Shown: one piece after another, positions 1 through 10,404 of the stretch
Layout: each line of letters begins with the position of its first letter
Numbering within the stretch: position 1 is the stretch's first letter
Origin: Cepaea nemoralis
Taxonomy: Eukaryota; Mollusca; Gastropoda; Stylommatophora; Helicidae
Length of the DNA: 64,000 bases
Direction: 5' to 3'
Assembly (NCBI GenBank): GCA_014155875.1
Contig: JACEFZ010024504.1
Location: forward strand, 62,001 to 126,000
Made by a program: the position numbers and the translations under genes
The notes under the pieces: generated by a model
The model's database searches: none
What the model saw: only the letters and a program-made list of their open reading frames with translations
What the model was told of the DNA's origin: nothing

Positions 1-125
1 TTTAGTCTTTATGTTGCATTTCCTCATACATACCAATGTCTCAATATATAGCTATTCGTATAATTTAACTTAGAATAACATCATCAGCAAGATATTCTGA
101 ATGTAATAAAATATTTTTATAAGCT
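1..125. other. AT-rich flank, no feature
   Basis: No ORF, repeat end or RNA gene is recognised here. It ends at the left target-site duplication of the first LINE fragment. Confidence 0.5.
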
Positions 126-134
126 ATTGGGAAC

Positions 135-730
135 CAAGTTGATAATTTTAGATACCTAGGGGCATTTATAACATCAGATGGAAGATGTACAACAGAGATT
201 AGGAGCAGAATAGGGCAGGCAAAAGCCGCATTTCAGAAAATGAAGAGTATCTTATGCAATAAGTCACTATCACTGAATGTAAGAAAGAGAGTGCTGAAAT
301 GCTATGTAGAACCAGTTTTGCTGTATGGCAGTGAATCTTGGAATGTAAATGAACAAATTAAGAAGAAATTAGAAGCAACAGAGATGTGGTTCCTGAGATG
401 AATGTTGCGAATTCCTTGGACTGCCAGAGTAACTAACGACGACTGCCTGAAACAAGCTAACGAAACTAGAACATTATATACAACAATAAGACAGAGACAA
501 ACAGCTTTCCTCGGTCATGTGATGAGAAGAGAGGCATTGGAGAACATCGTAACAACTGGAAGGATCGAGGGGAAGAGAGGCAGAGGTAGACCAAGAGAAG
601 TGATGCTGGATGGATTGAGACGGTGGCATGGAGGAATATCAGCAGCAGAGTTGATCCAGAAAACCAAAGACCGAGATCTATGGAGAGCCATGAACGCCTA
701 CGCCAGCCGGCACGGCACTTGATGATGATG
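135..730 (+). mobile_element. L-A LINE (RTE-like), 5'-truncated copy 1
   Basis: A 596-bp fragment of the 3' end of a non-LTR retrotransposon, flanked by the 9-bp direct repeat ATTGGGAAC (126-134 and 731-739), the target-site duplication of target-primed reverse transcription. The reading frame (135-722) covers the RT C-terminal region, with the YLG-type block, the VRKRVLKCYVEPVLLYGSE block and the GHVMRRE...GRGRPRE tail typical of RTE-like LINEs. A stop near 400 splits the frame; 402-722 is the last open part (106 aa). The element ends in a TGATGATGATG tail. It is a dead, 5'-truncated copy. The family recurs at 5,241 and 17,249. Confidence 0.85.
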
Positions 731-739
731 ATTGGGAAC

Positions 740-1465
740 AGAGTTGGTTGCAGAGATTGTGCATTGAATTCCACTAAACATGAGCATAAACTGAAGGGGA
801 AAATTGATGCACTTTTGGTAATGGACTTTATTATGACTTTTAACACAAGTTTTAGGAATCAAATATATGTTATACTATTCCAGTAAGTTAACTCAAATTT
901 TATAACTCTTTATTCCTGATGATTTATTCAATAAAATATTCAGAAAATATTAAAAATAAGTGCAATGTAAAAGATTGCAAAGATATTAGTTCACTCACCT
1001 TTAATATAAGTGAACAGGCAACAATTAGCATTTTTGACACTCAAATGACATAAATACAGTACCAAAATATAAAGTTGAAAGTTTTTCAGGTGTTTTACTT
1101 ACAATTTGCCATTAAAATTATGTGCTAAGACAGTAGCATTTATTATCCTATCTCACCATCTAACATGATACTCAGTCTTTGATCCCATCTGTAGTTTTTA
1201 CCTTGTTGTGCCATTTGGCCAACCATTCAGGTATTTAATTTATTTGTCTTACTTTTGTTCTTTTCCCACCAAGATTACCAGTTTTCAATAAGTTTAAATG
1301 TCTGTCTCTTATAACATACTCAAAAAAGCTGTTATTCATTGAAATAAAAAGAAATGTATATATTGTGGGGATGTACACATTAGCAATATTTGACTAAAGA
1401 GAGGCAGAGGAATCTATTAAAGATCAACGCTACTCAAAACAAAACAGAAAATTATGTGGCATAAT
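740..1465. other. unassigned AT-rich spacer
   Basis: About 725 bp with no recognisable gene or repeat end. The short ORFs have no motif. It lies between the L-A fragment and the 3' end of the large minus-strand L-B copy. Confidence 0.5.
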
Positions 1466-1487
1466 TGAGATATCATCATCATGTGCC

Positions 1488-2422
1488 ATGCCGCTAAGCG
1501 TGGGCGGTCATGATTCGCCATCTCACTTTATAATCAGAGTTGTGGATCAGCTCAGTGTTCTTGTCTCGACCATACCACGTGGGCAAGCCATCCAGGTATT
1601 TACTTCTCTGTCTTCCCCTTGTACTCTTTCCCTCGATCTTGCCAGTTGTCATCAAGTTCTCCAATTTATCTCTTCTCATAATGTGACCTACAAATTTTGA
1701 CTGTCGATGTATAATTTCTCTAATCAGTTTACGATTGTCATTTATTTCTTGTAGGACTTGGTCATTGGTTTTTCTGTTCTTTGCATTTTCCTCAGAAACC
1801 ACATTTCCACAGCCTTCAGATGTTTTTAAGCTCCCCTGTTCATTGCCCACGCTTCACATCCATACAAAATGTACAGATTCTATGTAGCACATCAATACTC
1901 TTTTTCTCGTTTCAATTTATCTTTTTATTGGTCAGTATGTTTTTCATCTTGCAAAAGGCTACCTTCGCAATGGCAATTCTTGTTCTAATCTCTTCAAGGC
2001 ATCTCCCATCAGATGTTATGACTTGCCGAGATAACAGTATCAATTCACTTGTTTAAGAATATGCCCATCTACTCGTATATCACATTGTGGTATTTCCTTC
2101 TTCCCAGTGACGACCATAATCTGTGTCTTCTTAATATTCAGTTCTAACCCTAGTTGTTCACTGTGTGCAACAACCATATCTACTAAATTTTGCAGGTCCT
2201 GTTCATTGTCTGCAATCAAGACTGTATCATCTGCATATCTAATGTTATTGATGTATCGTCCCCCAATGTTGATTCCTTCCATATCTTCTGTATTTCTGAA
2301 TATATTTTCACTGTACAGGGAAAACAAGATCTGGAGACATTACACATCCCTGCCTCACACCTCTTTCAATAGGCTGATATTGACCTACATCATTATCAAT
2401 TCTGATGGCAGCTTGTTGTTTC
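1488..2422 (-). pseudogene. L-B copy 1: RT C-terminal part
   Basis: The minus-strand frames 1,494-1,850 and 2,040-2,327 encode the end of an RTE-like polymerase. The palm motif YADDTVLIAD is intact, followed by the QLGLELN...KTQIMVV block. After frame breaks come the GHIMRR and RGRQRSKY-DGL blocks near the C-terminus. It is broken by stops and indels. The original frame continues beyond the 300-bp insertion at 2,741. Confidence 0.75.
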
Positions 2423-2431
2423 CAATATATG

Positions 2432-2731
2432 TACAATATATACTGGCCAAGACCTATTGACGCGTCCTCGTCGAGTTTCCTGGGCAACAGGTCCCTTCGG
2501 GGTCCTGGCTAAAGTCAGTAGGATCACCGATTCCTCCAAAGTTGGAGAGTGTCTGCCTGTACGGCGAGGAACCACCAGTCTGCACACCAATAAGCCAGAC
2601 ATGGGACAACGGATACTCACGCAAACCTCAGGTCCTGTATGACATCACACTGATGTTGGACAACAGGATGCCTTCATCCGACATACAGGGCTTCTCGTTG
2701 GAGCTCAAGCCAACGAACACAAGCAAGCAAA
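2432..2731. mobile_element. unclassified 300-bp insertion with 9-bp TSD
   Basis: This segment interrupts the L-B copy exactly where the related copies read straight through. It is bounded by CAATATATG at 2,423-2,431 and 2,732-2,740. It is more GC-rich than its host and has no coding motif. The right end reads ACAAGCAAGCAAA, which could be a short retroposon tail on the plus strand. It may be a SINE or a truncated UTR of an unseen LINE. Confidence 0.7.
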
Positions 2732-2740
2732 CAATATATG

Positions 2741-3080
2741 TTTTTTACAAGTCTAAGGTCTTTTCCATCAATTTGTAGATCTTCAAGCATTCTTATCATG
2801 TCGACATGTCTCACTTTATCAAAAGCCTTTGTGTAATCAATAAAGCAAAGATGTAGGTCTTCGTTTACTTCTATAGAACGTTCAGTTAATGTTCTCAGCA
2901 TATACACAGCATTTACTGTGCCTTTGTCTTCTACAAACCCACATTGTTCTTCTCCTATTTTGGGTTGAATTTTATTCCTAACTCTTTGCATGATAATTCG
3001 TAGCAAAATCTTTGTGATGTGGCTCATTATACTAATTGTTCGATGTTGATCACATTTTAATGCTCCTAATTCTTCGGTAT
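2741..3080 (-). pseudogene. L-B copy 1: RT core fragment
   Basis: Minus-strand frame 2,674-3,027 encodes the RT finger/palm region: MSHITKILLRIIMQRVR, EEQCGFVE-KGT and LCFIDYTKAFDKVRH, the last carrying the first catalytic aspartate. The frame runs into the 300-bp insertion at its 3' end and into the nested L-B copy at its 5' end, so neither end is a true terminus. Confidence 0.75.
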
Positions 3081-3092
3081 TGCATTAAATAT

Positions 3093-4536
3093 CCATCCAT
3101 CCATCATGTGCCATGCCGGTAAGCGTGGGCGGTCATGTTCTGCCATCTCACTCGATCACCAGAGTCGTGGATCAGCTCCGTGTTTCTGTCTCGACCATGC
3201 CACAAGGCCAAGCCATCCATGTACTTGCTTCTAGGTCTTCCCCTTGGTCTGTTCCCCTCGATCTTACCAGTTGTCACCAAATTCTCCAATCCATTTCTTC
3301 TCATAACATGCCCAAAAAATGTTGACTGTCTACGTCTAATTCCTCTAATCAATTTACGATCTTCATTTGTTTCTTGAAGGACTTGTTCATTGGTCTTTCT
3401 GGCTGTCCATGGTATTCTTTGCATTTTCCTCAGAAACCACATCTCTACAGCCATCAGATGTTTTTCAGCCTGACTGCTCATTGTCCACGCTTCACATCCA
3501 TACAAAAGTACAGGTTCAATGTAGCATCTCAACACTCTTTTTCTCGTTTCAATTGACATCTTTTTATTGGTCAATATGTTTTTCATCTTGCTAAAGGCTA
3601 CTTTTGCCATGGCAATTCTTGTTCTAATCTCTTCAAGGCATCTCCCATCAGATGTTATTACTGTTCCGAGATAATTGTACCTGCTCACTTGTTGAAGAAT
3701 ATTCCCATTTACTTGTATATTACATTGTGGTATTTCGTCCTTCCTAGTGACGACCATAATCTGTGTCTTTTTACAATTTAATTCTAACCCTAGTTGTTCA
3801 CTGTGTGTAACAATCGCATCTACTAAATTTTGCAGGTCCTGTTCATTGTCTGCAATCAAGACTGTATCATCTGCATATCTAATGTTATTGATGCATCGTC
3901 CCCCAATGTTGATTCCTTCCATATCTTCAATATTTCTGAAAATACTTTCACTGTACAGGGAAAACAGATCTGGAGACATTACACATCCCTGTCTCACACC
4001 CCTTTTAATAGGCTGATATTGGCTTACTTCATTATCAACTCTTATGGCAGCTTGTTGTTTCCAATATATGTTTTTTACAAGTCTAAGATCCTTTCCATCA
4101 ATTTGTAGATCTTCAAGCATCCTTATCATGTTGACATGTCTCACTTTATCAAAAGCCTTTGTGTAGTCAATAAAGCAAAGGTGTAGATCTTTGTTTACTT
4201 CTATAGAACGTTCGATTATGTTTCTCAGTATATACACAGCATTTACTGTACCCTTGCCTTCCACAAACCCACATTGTTCTTCTCCTATTTCAGGTTTTAT
4301 TTTCCTCCTAACTCTTTGCATGATAATTCTTAGCAAAATCTTCGTGATGTGACTCATTATACTAATTGTTCGATGTTGATCACATTCCAAGGCTCCTGAT
4401 TTCTTTGGGATTGCAATAAATACAGAATTACATAACTCCTGAGGTATATTTCCAGTATCATATATTGTATTAAGCAGACTGGTAACTTGATCTATTCCAT
4501 ATTCTTCTAAAGCATTAATCATTTCTGTTGTGACGC
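3093..4536 (-). mobile_element. L-B copy 2, 5'-truncated, nested in copy 1
   Basis: A 1,444-bp L-B copy inserted into the older L-B copy in the same orientation. The 12-bp repeat TGCATTAAATAT flanks it (3,081-3,092 and 4,537-4,548). Its 3' end carries an ATGG-repeat tail (minus strand), read as CCATCCATCCAT on the plus strand. Because host and guest are the same family, the segment before the 5' truncation point is present twice (4,420-4,530 and 4,545-4,650). Confidence 0.88.
3104..4522 (-). CDS. L-B reverse transcriptase, truncated but open (472 aa)
   Basis: This 472-residue frame encodes most of an RTE-like reverse transcriptase. Visible blocks in order: the FIAIPKKSGALECDQHR finger motif (about residue 35), CGFVEGKGTVNA, FIDYTKAFDKVRH with the first catalytic Asp (about 120), GVRQGCVMSP (about 180), YADDTVLIAD (about 215), YNYLGTVITSDG, and the C-terminal WTAR, GHVMRRNGLENLVTTGKIEG and GRPRSKYMDGL blocks. 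The endonuclease is missing through 5' truncation. The start is simply the first Met after the truncation point and is not a natural start. Few differences from the copy at 52,050-53,339 suggest a fairly recent insertion. It cannot be autonomous. Confidence 0.8.
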   Translation of the reverse strand: MINALEEYGIDQVTSLLNTIYDTGNIPQELCNSVFIAIPKKSGALECDQHRTISIMSHITKILLRIIMQRVRRKIKPEIGEEQCGFVEGKGTVNAVYILRNIIERSIEVNKDLHLCFIDYTKAFDKVRHVNMIRMLEDLQIDGKDLRLVKNIYWKQQAAIRVDNEVSQYQPIKRGVRQGCVMSPDLFSLYSESIFRNIEDMEGINIGGRCINNIRYADDTVLIADNEQDLQNLVDAIVTHSEQLGLELNCKKTQIMVVTRKDEIPQCNIQVNGNILQQVSRYNYLGTVITSDGRCLEEIRTRIAMAKVAFSKMKNILTNKKMSIETRKRVLRCYIEPVLLYGCEAWTMSSQAEKHLMAVEMWFLRKMQRIPWTARKTNEQVLQETNEDRKLIRGIRRRQSTFFGHVMRRNGLENLVTTGKIEGNRPRGRPRSKYMDGLALWHGRDRNTELIHDSGDRVRWQNMTAHAYRHGT

Positions 4537-4713
4537 TGCATTAAATATAGAGTTACATAATTTAGGAGATATATCTCCAGTATCATATATTGTGTTCAGC
4601 AGTCTGGTGACTTGGTCTATTCCATATTCTTCAAAGGCATTGATAATTTCTGTTGTGATGTTGTCTGAACCGGGGGTATTGCCAGTTTTCATATGGTTAT
4701 GAGCATTCTGAAC

Positions 4714-5127
4714 TGCCAAGGAGCAAGGACGTTAATATATATTATGTTTGTTGACTCATTCTCCTTGTTCGTTAATTAAAACATGAAAACCAAAATCGGC
4801 CACTGCAACCAAACCTTTATAAGACGACGCTGGATAGTTTTCTTCTCACAATCCATTTTAATATGACGATTTTGACAAAGCAGTCGCTCCACAGAAATGT
4901 TCCAACTATACTTAACAACACATTATTCTAAAATAGCGGCATAATGTTAGCCGTGCTGTAGTGACAAGAAGCCACGTCCGACTGTGGACGCCAGCTCAAG
5001 TCTAACTGCCTTTATCAGTGACGTTTTCGTGCTTGCACCAAAACGTCTTTCACATTTTTCATTCTTCTTTAACTAATGCTGTGCAAATTGTGTCTTACAA
5101 TCCATAGCCTGATCCAGGTATATGGCA
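4714..5127. mobile_element. solo LTR, 414 bp
   Basis: The segment begins TGCCAAGG and ends TATGGCA, giving the TGCCA...TGGCA inverted terminus of an LTR. It is flanked by the 5-bp repeat TGAAC (4,709-4,713 and 5,128-5,132). It has no ORF. Removing it with one TGAAC restores the L-B sequence around GAACCTCCATCTTC as found in the intact copy. This pattern is what recombination between two LTRs leaves behind. The parent element is not in this window. Confidence 0.8.
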
Positions 5128-5240
5128 TGAACCTCCATCTTCAAAACTGATGGTCCTTCATTATTATTTCGGATTTCATACTGTTCATCTCTGGTATCAT
5201 CATAATGGTTTTTCACATAATCTGACCATACATGTTAAAT

Positions 5241-5823
5241 GGTGATATCAAAGAAAAAGGTGGCACCCAAATGTGAAATATATATTGAAAATTCTTCACC
5301 AAGTGGATAGTTTTAAATACCTAGGGACGTTCATAAGACTGGATGGAAGATACACAACAGAGATTAAGAGCAGAATAGGGCAAGCAAAGGCTGCATTTCA
5401 GAAAATGAAGATTATCTTATGCAATAAGCCACTATCATTGAATGTAAGAAAGAGAGTGCTGAAGTGCTATATAGAACCTGTGTTGCTGTATGGCTGTGAA
5501 TCTTGGAATGTAAATGAACAAATTAGAAAAAGATTGGAAGCAACAGAGATGTGGTTCCTGAGATGAATGTTGCGAATTCCTTGGACTGCCAAAGTAACTA
5601 ACAACGACTGCCCAGAAGAGACTAATGAAACTAGAACATTATATACAACAACAAGAAAGAGGCAAACAGGTATTTTTGGTCATGTGATGAGAAGAGAGGC
5701 ATTGGAGAACATCATGACAACTGGAAATATCGAGGGGAAGAGAGGCAGAGGCAAACCAAGAGAAATGATGCTGGGTGGATTGAGACGGTGGAACGCCAGC
5801 CAGCAGGCCACTTGGTGATGATG
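5241..5823 (+). mobile_element. L-A copy 2, 5'-truncated, inside L-B
   Basis: A 583-bp L-A 3' end flanked by ACATGTTAAAT (5,230-5,240 and 5,824-5,834). Frames 5,273-5,566 (KYLGTFIRLDGR, VRKRVLKCYIEPVLLYG) and 5,567-5,818 (GHVMRREALENIMTTG, RGRGKPREM) encode the RT C-terminus and are separated by a stop. The last part of the protein is shortened relative to the copy at 135-730. It ends with a short TGATGATGA tail. Confidence 0.85.
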
Positions 5824-6299
5824 ACATGTTAAATCTGATCTTTTTCTATTAGGATTTTTACATCTTTTGTTTTTAGGCTGCCTGTTGATGTACGTATTAC
5901 TTTGTTGTTTTAGTAAGGTCCTGAATTCTTTTGTGCATTAATTTGGTATTTTTTACTGTTGTCTTGGTTTTCAATTTCTATGCAATTTCTCTCAAGCCAT
6001 GCTTCTTTTTCCTCTTTACATAGTGTTCTGACTTTTCTGTGCATCTCTTAATATTTGTCAAAATTATTTTTGTTGTGTCTTCTTGTTTCCATTAGTTGTA
6101 AAATTTCTTCAGTCATCCATTTCTGACAACCCACTTTCTTTAATTTTGGAATAGTTGTTTCTGCGGCCAAACTGATTTAATTCTTCAGCATTTCCCATTG
6201 ATCATCCACATCTTGAAATAGGATCTCTAGATAAGACAATATATCAAATATGTTCTTTACTTGAATGTTAAAATTGTCTTGTATTTCCTTGTCATTTTT

Positions 6300-7100
6300 T
6301 CAATTTTCACAGATAATATTTAGTGTTTCCTGGTGTATACTTGACTTTCTTTAGCTTTACCTTCATTGTCCTTGTAATCAATCTGTGATCACTGAACAGT
6401 CTGCATTGGGAACTGTTTTTTGCGATTGTTAACACATTTTGATACCTTTTACTAATCAGGATGTAATCAATCCGGTTTCTAATCCTGCTATTAGGACTCC
6501 TCCACGTCCATAATAGTTTAGGATGTTGCCAAGTGTTTCCAACAATCATTTCCTGCTCTTTTGCCCATTCTACAAGTCTGTATCCTCTTTCATTTTGTTC
6601 TCCCAAACCATGATCGCCTACTGTGCATCCATCATGTTGATTTCCTACTTTCGCATTGAAGTCACCCATTGTGATATTTATTTCTGAATTTTTACATTTC
6701 TTCAAAGCATTCTCCATGTCATTATAAAATTCCTCTACACCATCTTCACTGCTTTCTCCTGTTTGGACATGTATTTGAATGACGTTTATGTTAAAAGGTC
6801 TGCCAATTAATTTCACCAATAGAACTCTTGTCTGACACTGCCCAGTATCCTTTAACAGATTTTGATGTTTGCAGATCCAAAATAATTGCTACATGTTTTT
6901 GCCTTTCTTCTCCCCCAGAATAAATAATCTTAAAATCCTCCCCTGTCTTAATCCCTTTTCCTTTCCATCTCATCTCATACATTCCTAATATATTAATATT
7001 CTCTCTTCCCATTTCTTGTTTTGATGTTATCCAATTTTCTGTCTTCACTTAACGTACGAACATTCTATGTTGCCAATTACCGCCCTTTCCTTGTGATGAT
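6300..7100 (-). pseudogene. L-B copy 1: APE-type endonuclease
   Basis: Minus-strand frames 6,791-7,048 and 6,307-6,819 together encode an apurinic-endonuclease-like domain that nicks target DNA for target-primed reverse transcription. Visible are the ENINILGMYEMRW block (the Glu of the QET/CET motif), ITMGDFNAKVGNQ, WTWRSPNSRIRNRIDYILIS and FSDHRLIT, the GDFN, DY and SDH active-site landmarks. One frameshift near 6,800 and a degraded N-terminal WNVRT motif make it a pseudogene. The linker to RT continues to 5,835. Confidence 0.8.
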
Positions 7101-7429
7101 CTGTGATTTGACGAATCATTATAAATTAGGCATCTTTAAAGATGGTAGTTTTGCCGTTGCTTTCATTCCTGGCAGTGACCATACTGGTCGGAGACAGTAG
7201 CCATTGTCTCGTTAAAGAGATCACAACCAAAAACTATCTGTTGGCTGCCCTCAAAATTTCATCCACAAACTGCCTTCCGTAGTTTCTTGTGAAATACTTC
7301 CTAAAACAGATAAGAAAAGCAGCACATCCCTCCCAGAAAAAAAAAGCAGTATCCCCTGAAAAAAAAAAAATGAGATATATAAATAGCAAAAGACTCTTTT
7401 ACATGCCTTAAAGCACATTGACATGTAGT

Positions 7430-7575
7430 GCTAGATCAATCGGCACTCAGCAGGTGATGTGGAGCTCAGGTCAATTTTTAAAATCGATCCCCCATGCAAA
7501 TTTAGACCCATGATCACCAGGCAGATGTGCAGCAGCTATCCACTAAGTTACCACGGCCCCATTATTTGAGGTATG
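7430..7575 (-). mobile_element. possible tRNA-derived SINE head
   Basis: On the minus strand the sequence GGCCGTGGTAACTTAGTGG is followed 40-50 bp later by GGGTCTAAATTTGC. Spacing and sequence resemble A and B boxes of a tRNA-derived pol III promoter, and the following bases do not form a tRNA acceptor stem. No target-site duplication was found, so the extent is approximate. Confidence 0.4.
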
Positions 7576-8139
7576 TTAGACCGTACATTGAGATAATTAC
7601 CAGCAACTGTCAAAGAAATGAGGACCTTATAATGTACATTACTATTAAAATTATGGTGAAATCCTGGGCAGCCAGAATGGTTCCCTTGATAACTAAGAAG
7701 AGACCACAGATTATAATACATCTTACACATTAAGCATAAGACAGATTGTCGCCAAGGAGCTGTGAAGTGCAACCCAAAACATATAGGTGCTAGTACGAAC
7801 AGAACAAGGCACTCAGGCAAGGTGGTTGAAGCATTCTATTAGTCTATTAGTCTTGCTTTAGGATGTCTCAGTTATCCCCTTGGAATCCTTTACTTCACAA
7901 ATTCGGGGGGAGGGAGGGGGGGACACGAATTGATACATGCTGTTGGAGGTCGCAGTTGTCAAGGCACTTGATGATGAGAATATAGCTTGGAGAGAAGAAA
8001 AACAAGCAGCAACAGCAGAATTCTTTGCAGTACTTGATACAGTTCCCACCTAAAATAAACATACAATTAAATTAGTGAAATACCAACAGGTTACGCCCTA
8101 AAAGACCTCATATTTATTTATATTCACAGAATATACTTT
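7576..8139. other. unassigned spacer
   Basis: No recognisable coding motif. A G-rich run (GGGGGGAGGGAGGGGGGG, about 7,905-7,922) is the only notable composition feature. The small ORFs have no family signature. Confidence 0.4.
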
Positions 8140-8690
8140 GGTGGAATATGGTCAACTGATCATACTATGTCAATTTGTATGCTCATACCAAAAAAGCCAG
8201 TAGAATGTGATAAGTTCTGTACCATAAAACTTGATTTTAAAAAAAAATTTAGTTGCATGTCCTCCACAGGATGTAGCAGTCAACCCCAGAATTTTGGCTG
8301 TTCGTGATTCCTGGGCAAGTTTTACGTTCAGTAGTTTACCATTGCTTTATGAACGACTGGCACCTATTACCCCAAAAAAGGTTGAGAACCACTGGCTTAG
8401 TGAAAATCAGTTTGGATTCTAAAAGGAAATGGAACCAGAGATGCAATTTATCGTCAAGAACTCTGTATGTCTGCTTCATTGATTATAAAATTGCTTTCTG
8501 CCAGATAACCCAAAACACACTTTTTAAGAACTTAGAACAAATGAGGATTGAAAAACCAATGATAATTATCATTTCTGAGTATACATAAGTCCTGGGGATG
8601 GCAAATATTTCTAACGCATTTCTCTTCTAATTGGTGTTGATTCTGTGCTTCCCTTTTTCATTTATATTATTGATTCCCGTATAGATGAAT
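8140..8690 (+). pseudogene. old LINE RT relic
   Basis: Two pieces of an RT are visible around an insertion. 8,150-8,240 carries a PKKPVECDKF-like finger motif. 8,395-8,590 carries LSENQFGF, then a frameshift, and CFIDYKIAFCQITQNTLF, a decayed form of the FIDY-KAFD motif in which the catalytic Asp is lost. It cannot be assigned to one of the other families here with confidence. Confidence 0.55.
8241..8393 (-). mobile_element. SINE-S fragment joined to a hAT-type end
   Basis: 8,255-8,370 resembles, on the minus strand, the body of the SINE copies at 15,614, 29,569 and 49,846 (GTTCAGTAGTTTACCATTGC, then an ACGACTGGC segment). The segment ends AAAAAGGTTGAGAACCACTG, the terminal sequence of the hAT MITE at 27,898-28,287. 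The opposite hAT terminus was not found, so this looks like a composite remnant lying inside the RT relic. Confidence 0.5.
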
Positions 8691-9257
8691 CTAAGGATTG
8701 GTTATTCTAACAACGATTGAAAGATGCAAATTTAAAGTTCAAGTGGTTCCAAATTGCTGTTATATAGCCTGGGGTTTGTGCATTCATCACCTCTGGCAGC
8801 AAAAGTCCACCTCCTGTCCTTCTCATGGCGGAACTGTTTTAACTAACAGGAGACGAGAAGGCGACAAGACTGGTGCCGTTAAAAAAAACAACCAGAATGC
8901 TCTGGATATGTATGCACGTACATACATGTGCAGACATGTGTGTATGCTTCTGCGTAACTAAACTCAAGTAAGACCACAGTTTGCTCCAGCAATGGAAAGG
9001 TGCTAAAGATGGAGGCAACCAGCAGGAGGCACACCAACGAAATCAGGATGCCACGCAATTACCTGATGAAAACTGTCGCTTACTGCGAAACATTATGATG
9101 CTCACCCTGCCATGGACCCCCAGGCAGGTGTAGTACCTATGCCTCAAAAGGGTCCACCAAAATGAGTGGAGGTCCTTCTCAGATGTCCTGTGGAGCCAGG
9201 GACCTGAGAATAGACTGTCTGGCCATACCAAACAGAGACTAAAAATAATGCACTGGA

Positions 9258-9704
9258 ATGCAGAGGGAGTCAGCAACAACAATAATAGAGCTAGAAAACA
9301 TCTTGAACCAAGAAAAAGGAAATGTATATTGCATGCAAGAAACTCACCTCACTGAAAACATAGCCTTCAAAATCAGAGGCTACCAATGTTACCGATCAAT
9401 TACTACTGTCGAAGTGACCACCCACAGGCACTGGACACACTACCATTAAAAGAAAAAATGGTTGTGTGTGGCGATTTCAAGTCACTTGCAGAACTGGGCT
9501 ACATGGACCAGAGAGAAGAGAGACTGTAAGACTGGCAGGATGAGAATAGATTCATCATGATTAACAAGTCGACCGACCCACATACCTTCTACTCTAGATC
9601 ATGGCACACTACAACTACACCTGATTTGCTCTTCACTCACCAGGCCTGGAGTGTAACGTCGCACCAATTGTTGGGAAACAACTTGGTGGCAGTGACTGTA
9701 GAAA
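9258..9704 (+). pseudogene. L-C copy 1: endonuclease remnants
   Basis: Frames 9,258-9,449 and 9,557-9,745 contain parts of an APE-type endonuclease: YCMQETHLTENIAFKIRGYQ and, after a deletion and frameshift, MINKSTDPHTFYSRSWHTTT-PDLLF, corresponding to the TPDL segment near the end of the domain. The GDFN motif is distorted (VCGDFKSL near 9,470). Nonfunctional. Confidence 0.65.
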
Positions 9705-10359
9705 GAATTGGACTTCCGGTCGCCAACATGGCGGTTAGGCGTTGAACTGTTAAGGTCTATGGTGTGTTTATGCTCGTAGCTACGGTTTGCAATCGCATTT
9801 TCCTCATGTTGGACTGGTAGTACATGGTTCTGTCACCTTGCTACTGAGTGAGTCGCATGGGCGACACTGTGAGCTGTGAAATTCATGTGGAATGCTTTTA
9901 CATATGTCCTATACAGTAACCTGAATGTTCGGAACAATGGCTACTGGCTGTTGCTGAATTGACTAATTTGCCTTTTCGGTTCACGAATGCATTTTTCAGG
10001 AGACTCCTGGGAGTCGGCGCTGAAACTGCGGAGTTCGTGCTTTGTGTGGCGCTTTCGGTGGGTCACCCTGCGGTAAAAGACCGAGCCATGTGAGAAAACC
10101 CGGGTCAGTGAGGTCTTTCTAGTGACTGCCAAGTCCATCGACAATGAACTGGTTTTTGTGGATGAATTTCGTGTTGGTATTCTGGCAACGGCATTATGCA
10201 CAGTGTACCTGTGCGGGCTGTTGGATTGCCGAGACTCCTTTCTATTCCACTTTTCACATTGGACAGTGGGGAGCATTTTGTGTGATATTCACTGGCACAC
10301 GAATGGAGCATAATGGGGACAACCCGTTGCTGTGAAGTTGGAACCTCGACTAACTAACT
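9705..10359 (+). mobile_element. 655-bp non-autonomous element with ETS/YY1-like 5' end
   Basis: The segment splits L-C between GACTGTAGAAA (9,694-9,704) and GATTGTAGAAA (10,360-10,370), an 11-bp target-site duplication with one mismatch. The uninterrupted L-C copy at about 54,400 lacks it. It has no long ORF. The 5' end holds GGACTTCCGGT and CCAACATGGCGG, matching ETS and YY1 binding motifs. The 3' end is a CTAACTAACTGATT-type repeat. Bases 9,965-10,085 resemble the body of the SINE at 23,829-24,036. Confidence 0.75.
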
Positions 10360-10404
10360 GATTGTAGAAAATGAGCTTGTAAGTGAAAGCAGCACCCTCT
10401 TGGG

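Larger units (their letters stand above)
1474..7370 (-). mobile_element. L-B LINE (RTE-like) copy 1, near full length, four insertions
   Basis: One L-B retrotransposon can be followed on the minus strand from its 5' UTR (about 7,370-7,100) through the endonuclease (7,100-6,300), linker (6,300-5,835), RT start (5,240-5,128 and 4,713-4,537), RT core (3,080-2,741) and RT C-terminus (2,422-1,488) to a CATGATGATGATA tail. It is collinear with the copy at 50,139-53,346. Four insertions break it, at 2,432, 3,093, 4,714 and 5,241, and each was recognised because the two flanks join up again in the other copy. TGAGATAT at 1,466-1,473 and 7,371-7,378 may be the outer target-site duplication. Many frameshifts and stops make it an old pseudogene. 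Confidence 0.8.

Noticed and set aside
4420..4650. Local tandem duplication of LINE sequence
   Set aside because: Explained by insertion of L-B copy 2 into L-B copy 1 with a 12-bp TSD.
7871..8049. 63-aa Ser-rich ORF near the G-rich run
   Set aside because: Low-complexity translation of simple sequence, without homologous motif.
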